Made by a program: the position numbers and the translations under genes
Assembly (NCBI GenBank): GCA_024408435.1
Contig: JAKSVA010000005.1
Coordinates: 1 to 33,699 of the forward strand
Length of the DNA stretch: 33,699 nucleotides
Reading direction: 5' to 3'
DNA from: Bacilli bacterium
Lineage (GTDB): Bacteria > Bacillota_I > Bacilli_A > RFN20 > CAG-826
Shown here: in pieces, positions 30,986-33,699 of the stretch
Numbering within the stretch: position 1 is the stretch's first letter
Layout: each line of letters begins with the position of its first letter
Notes under the pieces: generated by a model
Seen by the model: only the letters and a program-made list of their open reading frames with translations
Databases searched by the model: none
What the model was told of the DNA's origin: nothing

Positions 30986-31804
30986 ATGAAACCAATCTTA
31001 AAATTAGAAAACGTTAATTATTCATATAACAACAAAGTTAATGTTTTAACTGATATTAATTTAAGTATCAATAGTGGCGAAGATGTCGCGATTATTGGTC
31101 ATAACGGAAGTGGAAAATCAACATTAGGTAAATTATTAATCTCATTATTAAAACCGAAGCAAGGACAACTTTTATTTAATGGTGTGGTTATTGATAATAA
31201 AAATGATAATTTAATTCGTGAAAAATCAGGAATGGTCTTTCAAAATCCAGATAATCAATTTATTGGCGTCACGGTTAAAGATGACATCGCCTTTGGTCTA
31301 GAGAATAAATGTGTTCCCCATCAAGACATGGATAAGATTATTAATGAATACGCTGCAAAAATGGGGGTTAGTCATCTATTGGAAAAAGAACCAGCGAATC
31401 TTAGTGGTGGTCAAAAACAACGAGTTGCCTTAGCGGGCATCTTAGCGATGCTACCTGATATCATCGTTTTTGATGAAGCACTCGCAATGCTTGATCCACG
31501 TGGTAAAAATGATATTACTAATTTAATTCAAACCATTAAAAAAGATAATCCACACTTAACAATAATTCGGATTACTCATAATTTAGATGAAGCATTTCAA
31601 AGTGACAAAGTAATTGTTTTGTCAAAAGGAAAAATTGTTTTTAACGATACGCCAATTAATGTTTTTAAGCATGAGGATGAATTAAAAGCGTTAGGTTTAC
31701 AAACGCCATTTTTAATAGAATTAAATCAAGCGTTAATAAAAGAGGGAATAATTCACCAAGCGATTTACTCGCTCGATGAATTGGTAAAGAAAATATGCAA
31801 ATAA
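30986..31804 (+). CDS. ecfA1: ECF transporter ATPase A1
   Basis: A 272-aa ABC ATPase: Walker A GHNGSGKST, Q-loop VFQNPDNQF, signature LSGGQKQRV, Walker B IIVFDEALAMLDP and ITHN. The VFQNPDNQF Q-loop and the place beside a second ATPase and EcfT mark the energy-coupling factor (ECF) module for vitamin or metal-cofactor uptake. Walker B reads DEALAMLD where DEATSMLD is common. AGAGG lies about 14 nt before the ATG and no promoter is clear, so transcription may come from the deaminase promoter. It overlaps ecfA2 by 10 nt. Confidence 0.94.
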   Translation: MKPILKLENVNYSYNNKVNVLTDINLSINSGEDVAIIGHNGSGKSTLGKLLISLLKPKQGQLLFNGVVIDNKNDNLIREKSGMVFQNPDNQFIGVTVKDDIAFGLENKCVPHQDMDKIINEYAAKMGVSHLLEKEPANLSGGQKQRVALAGILAMLPDIIVFDEALAMLDPRGKNDITNLIQTIKKDNPHLTIIRITHNLDEAFQSDKVIVLSKGKIVFNDTPINVFKHEDELKALGLQTPFLIELNQALIKEGIIHQAIYSLDELVKKICK

Positions 31805-32643
31805 AGTTTGATCATGTTTCCTTTTCGTATAATCCAAATACACCTTTCCAAGTTGATGCTTTAAAAGATATTAATTTAGAGTTTTTTGAAAATAATGTCA
31901 CTGCCATTGTTGGCCGTACGGGTTCAGGAAAATCAACTTTAACTGAATTAATTAATAAGTTATTAACTCCCACTAGTGGGCGAGTTGTTGTAAATAATTT
32001 AGTTAATGATAAAAAAGTCAAAGTGAAAGGAAAGAAAATGAAGGCATTCCGAAAAGACATTGGCTTCCTATTTCAATTCTCAGAACATCAATTGTTTGAA
32101 GATAGTGTAATTAAAGATGTAATGTTCGGTATTAAAAGTTATTATCCAAAACATCCAAATCCATTAGCGTTAGCAAAACAATCGTTATCGTTAGTCGGTT
32201 TAGATGAAACGTTCTATGAACGTTCGCCATTTGATTTAAGTGGTGGAGAAAAGAAAAGAGTTGCGATTGCTGGTGTCCTTGCCTATCAACCAAAAGTATT
32301 AATTTTAGATGAACCAACTGCTGGACTTGATAATAAAGGTAAAAAAGAAATAATGGATCTATTTATGAAGATTCATCAAACGGGTGTTGCCATTATTTTA
32401 GTGAGTCACGATATGGATGTTGTATTAGAATACGCCGACCAAATGGTTGTGATTGATAATGGCGAAATCGAGCGAATTGGCAAACCAAAAGAAATTTTAA
32501 AAGAAGATGTTGAACAATATAACTTAGAAACACCGAATATCTATAAAGTTGTTCATTTATTAAAACGACATGGTAAAAAAATCGATGAAAATAAAATCAC
32601 CGATATTGCAAGTTTAATTAAGGAGCTTAAAAACAATGGATAA
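31795..32643 (+). CDS. ecfA2: ECF transporter ATPase A2
   Basis: A 282-aa ABC ATPase: FDHVSFSYNPNTPFQVDALKD, Walker A GRTGSGKST, FLFQFSEHQLF, signature LSGGEKKRV, Walker B VLILDEPTAGLD and LVSHDMD. The FQF(S/P)E(H/A)QLFE Q-loop is typical of EcfA2. It forms a heterodimer with EcfA1 on the cytoplasmic face and drives EcfT and exchangeable S components. It overlaps ecfA1 by 10 nt and ecfT by 8 nt. Confidence 0.95.
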   Translation: MQIKFDHVSFSYNPNTPFQVDALKDINLEFFENNVTAIVGRTGSGKSTLTELINKLLTPTSGRVVVNNLVNDKKVKVKGKKMKAFRKDIGFLFQFSEHQLFEDSVIKDVMFGIKSYYPKHPNPLALAKQSLSLVGLDETFYERSPFDLSGGEKKRVAIAGVLAYQPKVLILDEPTAGLDNKGKKEIMDLFMKIHQTGVAIILVSHDMDVVLEYADQMVVIDNGEIERIGKPKEILKEDVEQYNLETPNIYKVVHLLKRHGKKIDENKITDIASLIKELKNNG

Positions 32644-33493
32644 GAATATCCTTGGTAAATATGTTCCCTATAATACGGCGATTCATCGACTTGATCCGCG
32701 AATGAAAATTTTAGGCATGATTATGTTAATTGTGTCCATCTTTCTTTCCTTTGGTAGTTGGACACTCGTCTTTACATTATCAGGGATTAATGCTTCATTA
32801 ATTTTTATCCTGATGCTAATTAGCAAGGTTCGGTTGCGTGACTTAATTTACCAATTGAGAAGCATTTGGATTTTAGTCATTATTTTAATGATTATTAATA
32901 TTTTCTTACCTCCTATAAATAGCGAACACATTATTGCCGAGTGGGGTAATTTTAAACTATATGCTGAATCGTTCCTACAATCTGCAAAAATAATTCTTCG
33001 CCTTTTAGAGATGTTTGGGGTTGCGATGATATTAACCGCAACTACTACTCCGCAGCAACTGACTTATGGCTTTTCTTTCTTTATTAAGCCATTAAAGAAA
33101 ATTAAATTTCCGGTCGAAGAAGTTGCGATGACTATTTCGATTGCATTAAGATTTATCCCAACTTTATTGGAAGAAACAGACCGTATTTATAAAGCGCAAG
33201 CTAGTCGAGGAATTGATTTTAAGCATGGTAGTATTAAGGACAAATTCAAAGGAATAATTTCCTTAATTATTCCATTATTCGTTTCTAGTTTTGCGATGAG
33301 TGATGATTTAGCATTCGCGCTTGAAGCTCGTGGTTATAATCCTAAAGCAAAGCGCACCCAATATCGTCAATTGCGCTGGAAAATGTGCGATACGATTGTG
33401 TTGATATTAGTTATCTTGTATATGGCAGCGTTTATTACTTTATTTGCGATGAAGTTTGATTTTATGAAACAAATTTTTCCGCTTAGTTGGTAA
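32636..33493 (+). CDS. ecfT: ECF transporter transmembrane subunit EcfT
   Basis: A 285-aa membrane protein starting DKNILGKYVPYNTAIHRLDPRMKI, typical of EcfT, with about five to six TM helices and the two Ala-Arg/Ser-Arg coupling helices: QASRGIDFKHGS and ALEARGYNPKAKRTQY, which touch the two ATPases. No S (substrate-binding) component is in the window, so this is a shared group II module. Its stop is 1 nt from the stop of the convergent gene. Confidence 0.95.
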   Translation: MDKNILGKYVPYNTAIHRLDPRMKILGMIMLIVSIFLSFGSWTLVFTLSGINASLIFILMLISKVRLRDLIYQLRSIWILVIILMIINIFLPPINSEHIIAEWGNFKLYAESFLQSAKIILRLLEMFGVAMILTATTTPQQLTYGFSFFIKPLKKIKFPVEEVAMTISIALRFIPTLLEETDRIYKAQASRGIDFKHGSIKDKFKGIISLIIPLFVSSFAMSDDLAFALEARGYNPKAKRTQYRQLRWKMCDTIVLILVILYMAAFITLFAMKFDFMKQIFPLSW

Positions 33494-33494
33494 A

Positions 33495-33699
33495 TTATTT
33501 ATTTTTGGGTAAGTCTTTTAAATCATTTGTTTGAACGATGTAATCAAGGCGAGCATCGATTCGATCAATGCGCGTTTCAAGATGGTCAATGCGCGTATTA
33601 ACCTGCTTAAAGCCATTTCGCATTTCTTCAGCTAATTTGGTCAATGTCATTTTTTCTTTCTTTGGTCTATTCATAGGTTTATCAGTATTACCATTATCT
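33495..33699 (-). CDS. Small coiled-coil protein (start uncertain, may be 5' partial)
   Basis: From ATG 33674-33672 the product is 59 aa: a Lys-rich start (MNRPKKEKMTLTKLAEEM), then the heptad-like stretch VNTRIDHLETRIDRIDARLDYIV, ending DLKDLPKNK. The frame stays open through the window edge, so the true start may lie beyond. The periodic Ile/Leu with Asp/Arg pairs predicts a short coiled coil, as in small oligomerising or phage-like proteins. It is convergent with ecfT, 1 nt between the stops. Function unknown. Confidence 0.6.
   Translation of the reverse strand, partial: DNGNTDKPMNRPKKEKMTLTKLAEEMRNGFKQVNTRIDHLETRIDRIDARLDYIVQTNDLKDLPKNK

Noticed and set aside
32636-33493. Missing S component as evidence of a broken ECF system
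   Set aside because: Group II ECF modules normally have S components encoded elsewhere in the genome.
1-33699. Mycoplasma-type code (TGA as Trp)
   Set aside because: The TetR gene, tldD and metG end in TGA exactly at gene overlaps, and Trp codons read are TGG.

Overview
The window is a compact, AT-rich, almost gene-saturated chromosomal segment. It most likely comes from a low-GC Firmicutes lineage close to the Bacilli/Mollicutes boundary (an uncultured Erysipelotrichales-, Acholeplasma- or RF39-like organism; the lineage is an inference). Supporting points are the Bacillus-type gene order rpsF-ssb-rpsR-gdpP-rplI-dnaC followed by a walJ-like gene and rlmH, an EcfA1-EcfA2-EcfT module, DegV, lipoproteins, and neighbouring genes that overlap by 1-11 nt. 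TGA is used as a stop (TetR gene, tldD, metG) and Trp is TGG, so this is the standard code and not the Mycoplasma one. No tRNA, rRNA, CRISPR array, insertion sequence or prophage was seen.

Layout. (1) 1-7587, plus strand: a five-gene unit with an ABC ATPase/FtsX-type permease fusion (5' end cut by the window), a P-type ATPase, a TetR regulator, a membrane protein resembling an M50 site-2 protease with a broken zinc motif, and a long MscL. (2) 7588-12900, minus strand: a four-gene unit reading FAD-dependent dehydrogenase (COG2509 type), CofE/F420-0 glutamyl-ligase-like enzyme, TldD, TldE. (3) 12901-13468: the only long intergenic stretch. It holds an extended -10 promoter for the minus unit with an operator-like palindrome, a second palindrome, two tandem micro-ORFs with a Shine-Dalgarno-sequestering hairpin, GC-rich hairpins, a leftward terminator, and the rpsF promoter and leader. 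(4) 13469-19776: rpsF-ssb-rpsR-terminator, then gdpP-rplI-dnaC-walJ-rlmH (replication, ribosome, c-di-AMP turnover). (5) 19797-22762: a UshA-like nucleotidase lipoprotein, an unknown 112-aa protein and a RimK-type ATP-grasp ligase. (6) 22759-24183: a membrane protein (minus) divergent from rpmE, which has a structured leader. (7) 24241-30393: a DUF6273-like lipoprotein, metG, degV and a membrane protein with an N-terminal HTH. (8) 30432-33493: a dCMP deaminase and an ECF transporter energising module. A small coiled-coil gene converges on the right edge.

The most interesting signals are: (a) the 13041-13216 locus, where two 21-aa ORFs with good Shine-Dalgarno sites are arranged like translational attenuation or a type I toxin locus, with a leftward terminator just past the second ORF; (b) four genes whose -10 box lies only 6-11 nt from the start codon and that lack a Shine-Dalgarno, which suggests leaderless translation next to ordinary SD-led genes; (c) the operon combining a CofE-like ligase, TldD/TldE and an FAD enzyme; (d) the degenerate M50-like protein and the HTH-membrane fusion. 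All functional statements rest on reading motifs by eye; no database search was possible.
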